A stretch of 64,000 bases of DNA. It comes from Ricinus communis. Taxonomy: Eukaryota > Streptophyta > Magnoliopsida > Malpighiales > Euphorbiaceae. Made by a program: the position numbers and the translations under genes. The stretch covers positions 29,188,342 to 29,252,341 of the forward strand of contig NC_063256.1 of the NCBI RefSeq assembly GCF_019578655.1. The letters run 5' to 3'. Shown piece after piece: positions 34,029 through 45,959 of this stretch. How positions within the stretch are numbered: position 1 is the first letter of the stretch; each line of letters opens with the position of its first letter. Under the pieces are notes generated by a model. That model made no database searches, was not told the origin of the DNA, and worked only from the letters and a program-made list of their open reading frames with translations.

Positions 34029-34546
34029 TTCAAGAAGATGACATTATTGCACCGACACACCTATAAGAAGATGATGATATCGCATCAACGCACCCTCAAG
34101 AAGACGCCGGTATCGCATTGATGCACCCTCAAGAAGACGCCGGTATCGCACCGATGCACCCTCATGAAGACGATGATATCGCACCGTTGCAGACTCAAGA
34201 AGATGCCGGTATCGCACCGACGCACCCTCAAGAAGATGTCAATATCGCACCGACGCACCCTTAAGAAGATGCGTTATCGCACAAATGCACCCTCAAGAAG
34301 ACGACGGTATCGCACTAACACACCCTCAAGAAGATGATGGTATCGCATCACTACAACTCAAGAAGAAGCTGATGCCGCACCGATGCACCCTCAAGAAGAT
34401 GCTGGTATCACACAGACACACCCTCAAGAAGATGTCAGTATCGCACTGATGCAACTCAAGGAGACAATAGTTTCACACTAACGTGACCCAAGAAGATGAC
34501 GGTATCATACTAACGCACCTTGAAATGATGGTATCGCACCAACGTG
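34029..34546 (+). repeat. 33-bp minisatellite, about 16 copies
   Basis: The consensus period is CCCTCAAGAAGACGCCGGTA followed by TCGCACCGATGCA. Copies diverge by substitutions and a few indels. Because 33 is a multiple of 3, one plus-strand frame reads an 11-residue repeat HPQEDAGIAPT through several units until a stop near 34262. Tandem repeats in the 3' region are well known in Tat/Ogre elements, so this is most likely part of the 3' UTR. Confidence 0.88.
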
Positions 34547-34844
34547 TCATACATAGTCAAGGTACGAGACCTGAACCCTAAGCTTCTTTATGCTTTATTG
34601 GAACTAATTTTCAAAATGTATTCTTCTGCAAAAATATTTTTTTTTTTGAAAATTCCTCCAAAGTAGAGGCCAAACTATTAGCACCAAATTTTTTCAAATC
34701 AAAATTTTTATAAGCCCAATGATGAGACGTTTTAGTTGGTGGAATGCTTTTGAATGAATAACATTTATTAAACCTATGGAAGCAGCCTTGAGGATCGACT
34801 TAAAGCGCTGGAACCTAAAAAACCACACTTTAGTAAAGCTGTCA

Positions 34845-34928
34845 TGCTAAGCTAGCACGAGCTTAGGCTAAGCTAGCACGCAGTCAGGCTAAGCTAGTGC
34901 GAGCTCAGGCTAAGCTAGTGCGTGTTCA
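34845..34928 (+). repeat. 21-bp tandem repeat, 4 copies
   Basis: The unit is GGCTAAGCTAGCACGAGCTCA with variants. It contains the palindrome-like GCTAAGCTAGC. Confidence 0.85.
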
Positions 34929-35274
34929 AGCCATGGTAGGGCCTTTTCAGCTTTATATCATGTCATTTTAAGACAAAATTTATCAAATGATGTGGCGCCA
35001 TCCTGGCCCTCCGATCTCTAACCCTAAAACACATCTTCCTTTTCAACGTTCACACACTTTCTAATCTCCATACCCATATACATAAAAAAATCCTAGCCCC
35101 ACTTTCTATCTATACCCATTCTTGTGCAAAATAGCAAAAACCTTAATAAACCCTACTCCTATACAAACATCAAGATCTTTAAATAGTATTTTCCAAGTTT
35201 TACACACCTTTCATTTTAAAAGAATTTTAATTTGAATTTCTCATCAAGATCCACCCTTTGAGGGCCAAATCTAA
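34929..35274. other. Intervening sequence, nothing recognised
   Basis: AT-rich, with CCCTAAAACAC and pyrimidine-rich stretches; no ORF or repeat boundary that I can support. Confidence 0.3.
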
Positions 35275-35545
35275 TTTTATTTGGTTAGTTTTTTAGCATC
35301 GATTAGGTCTTGGATTTTGTGTTTAAAGCGAAAGCAATTGTCGATGTGGTGTGCAGGTGCCTGGTTGAACTTGCAGTAGGTGTTTACCTTATGTTTGGGT
35401 GCATAAGGTTTGGTAGGTTTTTGAGAGAAGTGGGTTGGAGTAGGCCATTATGCACTAGCCTTTTGAAAAGCTTTGAGAGAGGTTATTTGAAGTTAAAGAA
35501 TCATCGTTTACTGGATAGCATTCACATCAAGAGTTCTTCCTTCTA
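35275..35545 (-). pseudogene. Tat gag nucleocapsid-like fragment
   Basis: Minus-strand reading YCKFNQAPAHHIDNCFRFKH followed by KIQDLIDAKKLTK, the conserved C-terminal gag motif of Tat elements (C, HH and C in a zinc-finger-like spacing). It is homologous to 14150-14420. It is fused on its right to an LTR fragment. Confidence 0.7.
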
Positions 35546-35898
35546 GAAAGTTAATTTTAAAAATGATTAACGTTTAAAACTAGAAAACACTGAAAAATGA
35601 CTAGCTCTATCGAGAGCCAATCAACTGTATGAAGAGTCAATTGGCTCTTGGTTGGCAAATGTCTAAAATCTTACAATGTAGTCCTTATACTTGGCAATTT
35701 GACTAATTTTGACCTTAAAACTGACTATTCTAGTCAATTTAGTCCAATTTAATTCCAATAGACAATATTTTGTCTAAATTACTTGTAACTCTAATCGGGA
35801 TCTTAGCTCTTCTCAACTCTATGAGACTAGGGAGGAACAACTTTCATCATTAGATTTTTCATTATTCTCTCAATAGTTAGATTTGAAAAATGGGTGCT
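35546..35898 (-). repeat. Tat LTR fragment (U3 end only)
   Basis: Homologous to 13780-14103 and 53660-53991. Contains CGAGAGCCAATCAACT / AGAGTCAATTGGCTCT motifs at 35610-35650. The R/U5 part is missing, replaced by the gag fragment on the left. Confidence 0.65.
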
Positions 35899-36588
35899 TA
35901 TAGTTTGTCCCTTCTTTGTCAAGATTTATAAACATTTTCATGGTTAAATAAACTGAAACAAATCATAAACATCAAGGATATGAAAAAAGGATATAAGGGT
36001 TGTAGAAGCTTCGCTTTGTAGGCTCGTAATATCATGAAGACCTCCTTCCAAGTAAACTGTGTGTGAAGAATCCCTCCAAATTTCTAGTGCAGATTTTATA
36101 TCTACTTTAATTAGAGAGTATGCTTGTCACATTTTGAAGACCTTCCCTCAAGATAAATACAAAGACCTCCCTCTGATTTTGTGGTCCTTTTCTTCTAAAA
36201 CTGATCTGGTGCATATTTTCTATCTGGCTTTAATTTAGGGACTTTGCCCATTTCTTCGAATTTCTAGGTGATGGGCACTTTCATCTCTAATTATTTGGAG
36301 TTTTCTTAGTGTCTTCCACTTCGGGAAGTAAAGAGCTACAATTCCCACTTTGGTTGCGATTTAGTAAATTTCCAACTTTTGAGCAATAAACTAGTAATTT
36401 TAACGGCCAAAGGCCAAAACGTAATTTGACAATCAGGGACCAAAATGGTAATTTGCCATTTTTAGGACATATATCTTCTTCTTTTCTCCTTTCTTTTCTC
36501 ATTCTAACATTTTTTTTTACTTTTATCTACTTTATTTCTTTGATTTCTCTCTCATTCCTTGACCAAATATGCTCAAACTTTTCTCAAA
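35899..36588. other. Tat 3' UTR between LTR and antisense ORF
   Basis: Its first 200 bp match 53992-54130 (AAACATCAAGGATATG region), the equivalent place beside another 3' LTR. No gene seen. On the plus strand it is the 5' flank of the extra ORF starting at 36589. Confidence 0.55.
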
Positions 36589-37740
36589 ATGTCGAGTTCT
36601 TCCTCTAGACCATCTGGCCACACCCCATTTGCCCCGAACTGGGAGTTCTCACCGCTGATTTCTCCCTAGAACGACCTAGGTTTGGTTAAAGGAGAAGAAA
36701 TTTCTCGTTGGGCCAAATTAAGCACACATCGAGGGTTTTCGGCCTCTTGTTATTATTTTTTATTTATCACTTATACACTAAAAGATGCATAAAATAATTG
36801 TACGAAATTAGAGTGAAATCGACTGCCCTAGAATGAACAATCGATCGACTATTTGTAGTGTCAATCAATTATGTGCATAGTTCCAATCGATTTTGTACAG
36901 GCCAGACCAGCACTATGCACACTGATTTGGTCCAAAAATCAAAAAAATTAACTTTCATACCTGATTTTCAACTTTGTTATGTGTAAAATGTATCCAATCT
37001 ATTATTTTGTGTCTTTTCATACTGATATGGCCTTAATCCAGTTTGCTGATAGCTTTTACGGAGCTCGCGAGTGGTTCGATGAGCTTTTGAGCTCTGTTTA
37101 GGCTCGGATTGGAGACACCGGGTTTCGCCAGTTTGTTGCTACACTCCCCTCGGCTTTTGGGAGGACTGATCATACCTTCATCTATGAAGTTATTGAGAGG
37201 TGGATGAATACCGCCCACACTTTCCACACTCTAGCGGGGGACTAATTCTATCCCCCCTTTTTTTGCTAGCATCAGCAGCATCGACTTTTCGGGTACCCCC
37301 TGTACCCTTTGATGATGCTATTCACGATCAAAGTTTTGAGGCTTGGGACTAGTACATCATCGATCACTTGGGGTTCTCGCTTACATGCAAGAACACCCAC
37401 TATTTGCTTATCAGAGCATTCCTCTTCACTCCAGGGGATTTACTCCCTATTGTGCTAGGGAGGTTTAGTTTATTTGTTCGGGACCACCCTATTTTGCGAT
37501 TCGGGGAACTCATTGAACCTTCATCATCTAGCTCCCTGATAGACTTGGACCAAGTCTCTTCCTTCAACTGGAGGGCTACTGCCTTGGCTTATTTATACTA
37601 ACAGCTGGATATCACAGTTTAAGGGAGCAAGAGGCTCTATAGATTCTAGCACGCCATCCATGTATGTCTTTCTCCTCTACCATAATTCCTTTTGCACTAT
37701 TCTTATTGTTTCTCATGTGATAACCATTTGAGTGTAGGTT
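36589..37740 (+). pseudogene. Antisense extra ORF of Tat element, plant-mobile-domain-like, copy 1
   Basis: A start codon at 36589 opens MSSSSSRPSGHTPFAPNWEF-SPLISP, then a stop (TAG), then NDLGLVKGEEISRWAKLSTH. A second exon from about 37028 reads ADSFYGAREWFDEL and later the RWMNTAHTFHT block. An intron with GT at 37662 and AG at 37737 is at the same place as in copies 2 and 3. The pattern (an RW..T.HTFH..VGE..L...F.AITG-like block) resembles plant mobile domain proteins. It is transcribed opposite to the Tat gag-pol, as extra ORFs of this lineage often are. Several stops break it. Confidence 0.6.
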
Positions 37741-37944
37741 TCAGCTATAAAGCTTGGTTTAATGATAGGGGCTCGACCCATTAGTACTTGTTGGGAATTG
37801 ATATTAAAACATAAGGAAAGGTGCAGCGGAAGTAAAATAAAAAATTCTCAATTCCTACCAAGGATCTCAATGAGGTAAAGTAGTCATAACACGCAAAACA
37901 ATCAAAAGTTGGAAAAGGCTTACCAAGGGAGTATGCTGCTTGTG

Positions 37945-39150
37945 GGCGGCAGTTTCAGGGACGCACCTTAGTGTTTCTAGCGACTATGGTATTGCGAGAC
38001 TTTTCAACCTAATAGGAAAACGCTAGCTAATCACAAAGACTAGAATAGAGATGAAAGTCGCCACTGGGGTAATTCTCCGGAGCATTTTTACTAATTGAGT
38101 GGAATACTAGATTCCATAAGGAAGTTTCGCCACATCTAAAGATGGATCCAGAAGCCAACATCCATATTTGTGTATCTTATTCTTTAATCTTATTATTTAA
38201 TGGGTTATTTCCTATGAATGCGACAGTTGTATTTCTTACAACCATCCATTACAGCTTGTGAGGTCTTCTTAAGTCTAGCCCATTTTATTAAGCCCAACTC
38301 ATGTTTGGTTTGCTTAGCCTACTTAACTATTTAATTATGTACAAGGCCCACTTAGTGTAGCCGAATTACAGATTATGCATTTAAGCCTCAATGGACTATC
38401 TTTTATGCTGAGGTCCAATTGGATGATTCTTAATCTAGTATGGACCAATTAATTTAATTAAAAAATTACAAAACCTAATAAGTCTATATGGATTTTAATT
38501 TAAGCCCATTTTACCATCCTTTAACCTAATGGACTACTTTTTCATGTTAAGGTCTAATTTTAACCTAAAGTCTATATGTCCAATTTTAATTAGACAATCA
38601 CATAGCAAATATTTGGCATCAATCAAACATAGAACAAAAATAAAGTTTAGAAAATTAAATCTAACTATTACAACCTTCCTACAACTAAAAATCAAAGGAA
38701 AGATGCATAAACTAAGTTAGAGTACACAAAATACCAATAAAATCCAAAAGATAAGGCAAAAGTGGTGCAAAGCCGATCGGTTGAGGTCACAGAGTCAATC
38801 AGCGCAAAGCAGAGCCGATCGGCTCTAGGGCTTGCTTTTGCTCTATTTTGTAAATCTTCCTCAATCCTCTCGCGCCAAAGCCAATTTAATATTCACAAGA
38901 GATAAAAGAATGATTAAAACTCGAAAAATAGAAGATAATGGATGTAGAAATGAATCAAACTAGACCAAATCACATACAAATGGTACAAACATACAAAAGA
39001 ATGAACTAATAAAAGATAAAAAAAATTTCATGGCAGAATCTAAATTTGAGCGTGCAATCTTAAGAAATTGATAAATACCAAATAAGATCATGAATTTAGC
39101 ATGTTATTCTAATCATTTAACCCATCATATTGAAAATCCATCATAATATC
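37945..39150 (-). repeat. Tat-type LTR (LTR5), right border uncertain
   Basis: The left end (GGGCGGCAGTTTCAGGGACG) aligns with the U5 ends at 12061 and 42952, and the landmark CTTTTCAACCTAATAGGAAA follows as in the others. A palindrome cluster (AGCCGATCGG) is at 38770-38830. Similarity fades after about 39150. The 37741-37944 piece to its left is leader-like and non-coding. Confidence 0.6.
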
Positions 39151-39399
39151 ATTGTTATTACTTAACTTTTGCTCATCCGTTACATAAGGCTGATGAAGAG
39201 ACTAGGATAAGTTCGATGGAATGAGCTTTAAGATAGTGAGGAAAAGGCTTTGAAAGACACCAATGGATGCCTGAAAGCTCTGAAATGAACTGAGGAAACC
39301 TAAAAAGGAAACCAGAAAACTTTTTAACCTGGAAACATAACCCTATAGTCACGAAAACCCTAACCAAGACCTTAAAACCCATAAAGTCTTTCGAAAAGC

Positions 39400-41811
39400 C
39401 ATCTTACATCACTTGGGCTAGGCTAAGCCCATGTGGGCTTTTGCTTAGCCCATATGGACTAAAGGCCTAGACTGCAATCTACATGGTGATTCATACCTAA
39501 GAGGTATGTTCCCTCCCAGGGATGCGTGTTTCAAACCAGACCCCTCCCAAAAATACCAAAAATCAATCCCTTTCCTTACATTACTCAAGCAAATTAAAAC
39601 ACAACAAATCAACTATCCAAAACCCTAAAAATATGCATATAAAATTATCCTTTTCTTACCCAGAAAGCCCTAGCCATAAATTTAGGTATACACTCTCTGA
39701 CCAAAAAGAAAAAGGGAGGATTTGTTTTCCTTCTTCCAAAGCCTTTAAGGTCTTCTTCTTCGTCTTTCTTACATATCAACATACTCATAACCTTTAACCA
39801 TCCACTTTCTCATTTAAAAGCCAAAAACTCCATTGTAAATCTCTCTTTCAAGTTTTCCAGCAACTTTCAAATCATCCGCTTTTTTTTTAGCCTAAATACC
39901 CATATTTAACCCTTTTTATCTTTTCCTTCACTCAATACTAAAACAAACCCAACCCTTTACTTTTCACAGTTTTATTATTTACAAGGTTACTTTGTTTATT
40001 CCAGAAGCCGTTTGAGGTTATCTTAGTGTCAAGGAGCTTACAAAACCTTTCTCTCTTAAAACCATCACTTTTACCTTATTATTCAAAAGGTATCACCCCG
40101 AGAGCCAAAACTCTGAATTAAACCTATCTTAAGTACATATTTGGTTGTGTTTCATCATATTTTACGTCTGCATTAAATCTGAAAATAGTGTTTTATGAAA
40201 CAAGCCCCAGAAATCATAAGCTCTAAGCTTTGGGGAGCTTACCCCAAGCGGGGTAAGGCTTTGTCCACATGGGCTTTCGCTTAGTGCATGTTGGCCAAGG
40301 CTTACCCTACGTGGGGTAAGCTCACATAAGCTTGATTATTTTACTTTTGTCTTATTTATTATTGATTTTTGATTTTATAAGTCTTCATATATTATAAAAA
40401 TTATTGGATGAACATGTTAATTTTCTATTTGATAGATTTAATTGTTGGTTTAACATTATTTGATATATTTGGGCTAGTTCATAAGCTTAATATATATACT
40501 TTAATAATAAGATATGTGTAGACACGATTAGTAAGTGATTTAGATAAAATGGGCTTAACAATTTTCTATGTTATTATGATATTATGTCATATGCTTAAAG
40601 TTGTTAACCCTCTTTTAAGAGGATAAAATGTGAGATTTAATGCCTTTTAGGATTCAAATATATTTTGCAAATGTGTTAACAATAGATTTAATAGTATGCG
40701 TATCCCTAATTAGATGCTTTGCTTTTCATTTATTTTCCTTAGGTTAGATTTAATATGATTAATTGTATTTGATTGATTGCCTCTTTGTTAAACGTGATTA
40801 ATTATCTCATTGTTATTTTTTAAATTATCCCATGAGTATTAGACTAACTTTTTTATTCTATAGGCACAGGTTTGGTTAGCCCAAATGGGCATAACTCCTT
40901 TATTGAGGATGGATTTAATTTTGGTTGGATATTTTGAATTGCTTTAGTGTCATTGTTGGTTGGTTTAATTTCATTTAGGACGCTAGCTATTCCTCTTTTA
41001 TAATTACTTATCCATTTGTACCCCATTAATTCCTTCCTTCCCATTCTTTATATTTACTTGTTGCTTTGGTATATTTAGATTTCCTCTCACATGCTAAAGG
41101 CAAATTGGCTTTAGGTTGATTGATCACCTCACATGCTAAACTAAAATGAATCAACTCACCAATGTGAGTTCCCTCGCCTTCATGTTTTATTCACCTAATC
41201 AATTAAATGATAAAATGAACCCGATAGCCACATGCTTAATAAAATCGATTCTATTTTTTCATCTTGGCATGTCAAATAAAATCTAAGATACCAACGTCCC
41301 TCTCTTAGGCTTAGGGGCACCAATGTGCCTTCCATATAGGTAAATGTATGCTCGATTAGTAATTTCTTTACCTCACTTATGCATGATTAATTGAGATAAT
41401 AAAAGAGTTAGTAACCAAGCTAGGTTAATACGATTAGGGAAACCAAAAGATTCAGAGTCTAGTGGAGGCCGGACTGTGTCTCTAGGAGTGTTGTGGTGCC
41501 TAATCCCTTCCAAACACATACCTAAGTTTCCAAACCTAGATCTCTGATTCGGGGAGGGGGAAGGTTAGGCTCTCCGCAAGGAATCCTAGTCGCCATCCTT
41601 CGCCCCTCTCTGTTTGTCCTAGTTATTTTACCCTGGTGGTGCCTCCAGTCTTCTCTAATAATTTGCGATCATCGCGGTTATTGTGATCCCTTGAGACCTC
41701 TTCCTAGACGGCTCACCTTTAAATCGAGCCTAGTATGGACGAGACAACCTTTGACGTAGTGACATAGTCGCTACTGCTCTTGAGTAGGCCCATGAAAAAA
41801 GTCACGCTCAT
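39400..41811 (+). repeat. Plus-strand Tat/Ogre-type LTR, left border uncertain
   Basis: It ends directly before the intact plus-strand primer site at 41814, so it is a 5' LTR in the opposite orientation to the other Tat copies. It carries its own set of GC-rich palindromic words (GGCTTAGCCCATGTGGGCTT type at 39416-39466, GGCTTACCCTACGTGGGGTA at 40305). The start could not be fixed; homology to the minus-strand LTRs is weak, so it is a different family. The 39151-39400 stretch shows nothing else. Confidence 0.55.
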
Positions 41812-41813
41812 AG

Positions 41814-41831
41814 TGGCGACTCAATTGGGGA
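41814..41831 (+). other. Primer-binding site, Tat/Ogre type, plus strand
   Basis: TGGCGACTCAATTGGGGA; the following AATGAGAAGTTGATTCC also matches the sequence next to the minus-strand site at 12040. Confidence 0.85.
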
Positions 41832-42951
41832 AATAATGAGAAGTTGATTCCGATTCATTCTGAGGCTTTTCATTTTCCTAATTTTATTAATCTAGCTTTG
41901 CATCACTTGTAATAGGGTTAAGATGGCCCTATCTTTACCTGGTAGCACTAATATGTAGGATATCCTAATTCCATTTGAATAGGAGACGACACCTATTAGT
42001 GATGATCACCACCCTTGCACACGTATTAGGGGCCAAAAGGCTTATTGTGTCATGCAGTGACGACACTCCCATCTAGCTATATAAAAGTGATAGGCCTCCT
42101 CTAATATATAAAGAGTTCTCCTTCCCAAGAAAACTAAGCTTGTGTATCCCAGCCAAAGCTCATGTAATAACATAGATCCCTCTCCTAGGTCTCCAGATAA
42201 CATGTGAATATATGTTTGCCTGGAATAACCTTGCGAATCTTTCTCATTATTTTCTTAACGCACTTAGCAATACTCAAAAGACCAACACTCATCAGGATTG
42301 GCAAAAAGGTGCAATACGTACATAAATGGTGAAAGAGTAGCATGAATGTGTTATGACAAATAATGAGTATGATTCATGACTTTATTCCACTTTTAGTGCT
42401 TGAAACTTAGATCTAGACCATTCATAATTACAAATTCCTCCTTGATATGAATGTTCGAGAAATGCAAATCAAGGGATAACGAATGAAAACTCAATCTCCC
42501 TTAGAACTTGAGACTTGCAAACATCTAGTGGAGAATTCCCAATTATGGGTTAGCCTAAGCCTAAAGTTTCAAACACTAGAAAGAATCGAGCTTCGCACCC
42601 CCTGTTGATGGCCATCTAAACCAAAATACCTAGGAAATAAGACTTCGACACTACTCGACTTTGGAAGGGAGATTGTGAATGCGAGGTGTATATTGATGTT
42701 CTATGTGGTTACATCTAGCTATGCACATATACTTGATCGTGATTGGGCTGTGAATAAACTTTAAGGTTCTTAACCTCTTCTCTTTTAGTGGACATTGCAT
42801 GTGCATTCATGACATACACGCACTTAACCTTTTACTTACAACCATTTCTCTTCTTGATATGAATAAGATACTGATGGATTTTGAGATTCAAATGGAGTTC
42901 ATAAGCCTTAAGAATGAGATCAATGTCCTCAAGTCCTAGTTAAGGTCCTTG
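41832..42951 (+). other. Leader of plus-strand Tat-type element, interrupted by LTR4
   Basis: Non-coding for most of its length, as expected downstream of a primer site. Near 42860-42940 there is a short reading from ATG (MNKILMDFEIQMEFISLKNE) that could be a gag start. It is cut off at 42952 by LTR4. Confidence 0.5.
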
Positions 42952-43029
42952 TGAGCGGTGGTTTCGGGAGCGCATCCAAGTGTCTTTAATGACTACGGTA
43001 CTGCAAGGCTTTTCAACCTAATCGAGAAC
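42952..43029 (-). repeat. Tat LTR4, left piece
   Basis: U5 end aligned with LTR1 at 12061. It is interrupted at 43029 by the rearranged Athila-type element; the last five bases AGAAC (43025-43029) are repeated at 51899-51903. Confidence 0.8.
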
Positions 43030-44505
43030 TGATGTGCGTAAAATACACACATCTAAATGGGATTTTTAAGATTGATTTTATGGACATTTGAATGTGAATT
43101 GGTCTCAACACTCACCTTATACATATGCTTGTGTGCATTAGGTCCAAAAGAGGTCAAAGGATGAAAAAGGAAAGAATTGGAGCATAATTGGACGTCAAAG
43201 CTGCCGAAACGAGCTAAGTACGAGCATGAGGAAGCTGAACATGGCAGTGTTGATCTCAACACTGGCCGTGTTCTCAACACGGTCACAAAACATAGGCCGT
43301 GTTACCAATACGGTGACAAACACGACCGTGTTGGACATCAAAGAAGAAGTAGATTTTAGGGAGCACGACCACAGAGAGTAACACGGCCAGGAACACCATC
43401 CCGTGTTGATAACACGGCCAGGAACACGGCCGTGTTGGAGGCGACAGGGGGTATTAATTAAAAGAACGAAAAGAAGAGAAAAAGAGGAGGCTAGGGTTAG
43501 AACGTCCCAAAACCCTAATTTTTCTCTCCCTAAGGGTTTTCTGAGATGAAACCAAGGGAAAAGGAGACTTGGATCAAGGTTTCAATCAGATTCCCTTGAA
43601 GGATCGAAGATTGGGCAAGGTTCGTTGATTGATTTTCAAATCGAGCAAGAGGAACAAGAATCGATTCAATTGGAGAAAAAGGATTTGGGGCTGTTTACTC
43701 TCATCCAAGGGTGTAATCGGGTTTTCTCTACCTTTGCTTATTGTTGTAATTGAATTCTTGTATATTTTGAGAATGAACATGATTAGCTAGATTGATTTAA
43801 TCCATTGGGATTTCTTTACTATGTTGGCTTGATATTATATTGTTGGATTGTTCGAGTTGGTTTTGTATTCTTCTTGTTTTCAGTATTAATAAGATTATAC
43901 ATTATTCATGAGACGTTGTGAATTGTGATGTTTAGATTGTTTTATGAGATTGAGAAATCCGTTTGGCAATTGGAATTTTGAATAGCAAGAACTAGTTAAT
44001 AATCGCTTAGAGATAAGGATAATTAACTAGCCGGATTAAGAATTAACAAAGCTTAATAGAGGCGGATTAAAGCTTAACGCTAATTTAAGAATCAATCGTT
44101 AGGAAGAGATTCCAACTTTAGGTTATTAGGTTTAGGAATTCGGTTATCTCAAGAGAGAAACCGAATTCGCTAAGAATTCGGCCCACGGGTAGCATAATTA
44201 GACTCACCGATCCTTTATCTTTTGTTTGATTGCCAACTAGTTTAGATTCCCTTTGGGTTTGTCTTCTTGTCTTGATTATTTCACTTATCAATTACTCCTG
44301 CATCTCCCTTAGAACTTAGCTTGTAGTTAATAGTTAGTTTAGAATTTATTCATCATCCATTTTAGGTTAATATAACAAAGAACAAAGGAGTAACTCTGGG
44401 CTTTCGCTTTCCCGAGGAATACGACCTTGATACTCGCCATTAGTGCTAGACTGCATTGATAGGTACACTGCCTTAGATTGTAGCTAACACGATTAGCTCC
44501 CATCA
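43030..44505 (+). repeat. 5' LTR of the rearranged element
   Basis: Ends TGATGTGCGTAA and CTCCCATCA. The U3 half differs from the family at 19827, but from about 43780 on it is nearly the same (shared R/U5 and primer region). Dense ACACGG / CCGTGTT motifs lie at 43236-43440. Confidence 0.9.
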
Positions 44506-44511
44506 AGTTTT

Positions 44512-44529
44512 TGGCGCCGTTGCCAGGGA
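44512..44529 (+). other. Primer-binding site, tRNA-Asp type
   Basis: TGGCGCCGTTGCCAGGGA, one mismatch to the family form. Confidence 0.92.
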
Positions 44530-44662
44530 ATTATATGAAAACTAGAGTGAAATTTGCTATTTGTTAATTTAGCCTTTTTTTTTGTTTATTTATTTTATTT
44601 TATTTGTACATATTTATTTAGTTTAAGTTTATGATTCAGATAGTGAATGATAAGGAGGTTCA

Positions 44663-45840
44663 ATGCTAAACTCAAACTCTTTGTGTGACGCATTGGAAAA
44701 TGGGATTAGGAACCAAGAGAGTGCTAAAAATTGAGATACCCGTACATCTTTAGAAGCTCGAGTGGAATCGTTTTGCAGGGCTACCGATCAACTCTCCACT
44801 CCTATCCTTTCATCTCAAGTTTTTTATGAATTTTGTTGTGGTTTACATTTGAGTAATGATTGTCCATTGTGCAGTGATTTTACTCCTTATTCTTATAACT
44901 GTGAACAGGTGAATTATACGGGCAATTGGCCAAGTGACTCGTATGGAAGCACCTATAATCAAGAGTGGAGTACTCATTCACCCTATGGATGGAGCTTAGA
45001 TGGCCCAGAACCACCAGAATCTCAAAGAACTACATCAAGAAATTTAATGTTACACCTTCAACTCAAGATGAAGAGTTAGTGTCAGAGGAGCTGATGATGA
45101 GGTTCATAACAAGTCTTGAGGAAAGATTCCAACAAACAAAGAGGATACTTGAAGATCAACAAGCCTTGATTAACAACATAGAGCATCAAGTAGGCTTAAT
45201 CTTCAAGTTACTAGCGGAAGAGCAATTGAGAACTCCATCAAACGCTGCTGAATCCGAGGAACATTTGAGCGCCATCACTTTGCGTTCAGGTGAGAATTTT
45301 TCTGGTTTATCTATTATGTTTGACGATGATGCTTATGTGCAGGACGACTCTTTGAACATGGAGATAGAACCAGAAAAGGAAGAGGCAAACATGATCCCTC
45401 TGAAAGACTATCAACAGGAATGTACAATTGATGATGCTGAGTTGCAGTTAGAGGAAATGTTGGTAGATTTTCCACAAGTCCCTTCGATGATGGAAGATGA
45501 GCACAAGTTGTCCAATAAAGAAGTCTTGGAGGAGCTCGAGTTTCTCCTAGCAAGTGAACTAAGCCAAGGACTGAAGAAAACCATCGACACTCCTGAAGAG
45601 ATTGCCCAACCGTCGATCCTTCCAATTGTTGAAACTCTAGCTTTCAAATTGGAAGAGCCCCTAGAGCATCATGACTATGTGCAAATATATGAGGAGCGAG
45701 TTTTGCCCATCATACTGGCAGCTTGCTTGACTGTCGGGAAGAGGAAGTTGACGATTATCCCTCTAAGCGGATATTTGAAGCCATTTGCTTGGAAGAAGGA
45801 TGGATGGTCGCCAATCCCCACCGTTTGCTTTTCACCATGA
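44663..45840 (+). pseudogene. Reduced gag-linker protein, better preserved copy
   Basis: The first part reads ESFCRATDQLSTPILSSQVF, a Cys-rich CGLHLSNDCPLCSD, and YGSTYNQEWSTHSPYGWSLD, equivalent to the YNPSWCNHPNFSW part of Athila gag. After one frameshift near 45045 an open frame of about 265 codons continues: KFNVTPSTQDEELVSEELMM, ESEEHLSAITLRSGENFSGL, an acidic stretch, EERVLPIILAACLTVGKRKL and a stop at 45840. Capsid, protease, RT and integrase are absent. A TGA replaces TGG near 44733. The protein may bind RNA through the Cys-rich segment; that is inference. Confidence 0.7.
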
Positions 45841-45959
45841 GTCCAGCTAAGAAGACTCATCACATAAAAAAGAAGCGCTTTTGGGAGGCACCCCAAATTC
45901 TATTTTTCAATTTGAATACTTTACCCTTGCATTGTGAACTTAGCTGATTAGATTTTGTA

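Noticed and set aside
34029..34546. CRISPR-like array of short regular repeats
   Set aside because: Units are contiguous and diverge gradually, with no unique spacers; the DNA is a plant genome. It is a minisatellite.
5268..44529. tRNA genes suggested by tRNA-complementary 12-18-bp words
   Set aside because: All such words lie next to LTR ends and are primer-binding sites; no cloverleaf sequence found around them.
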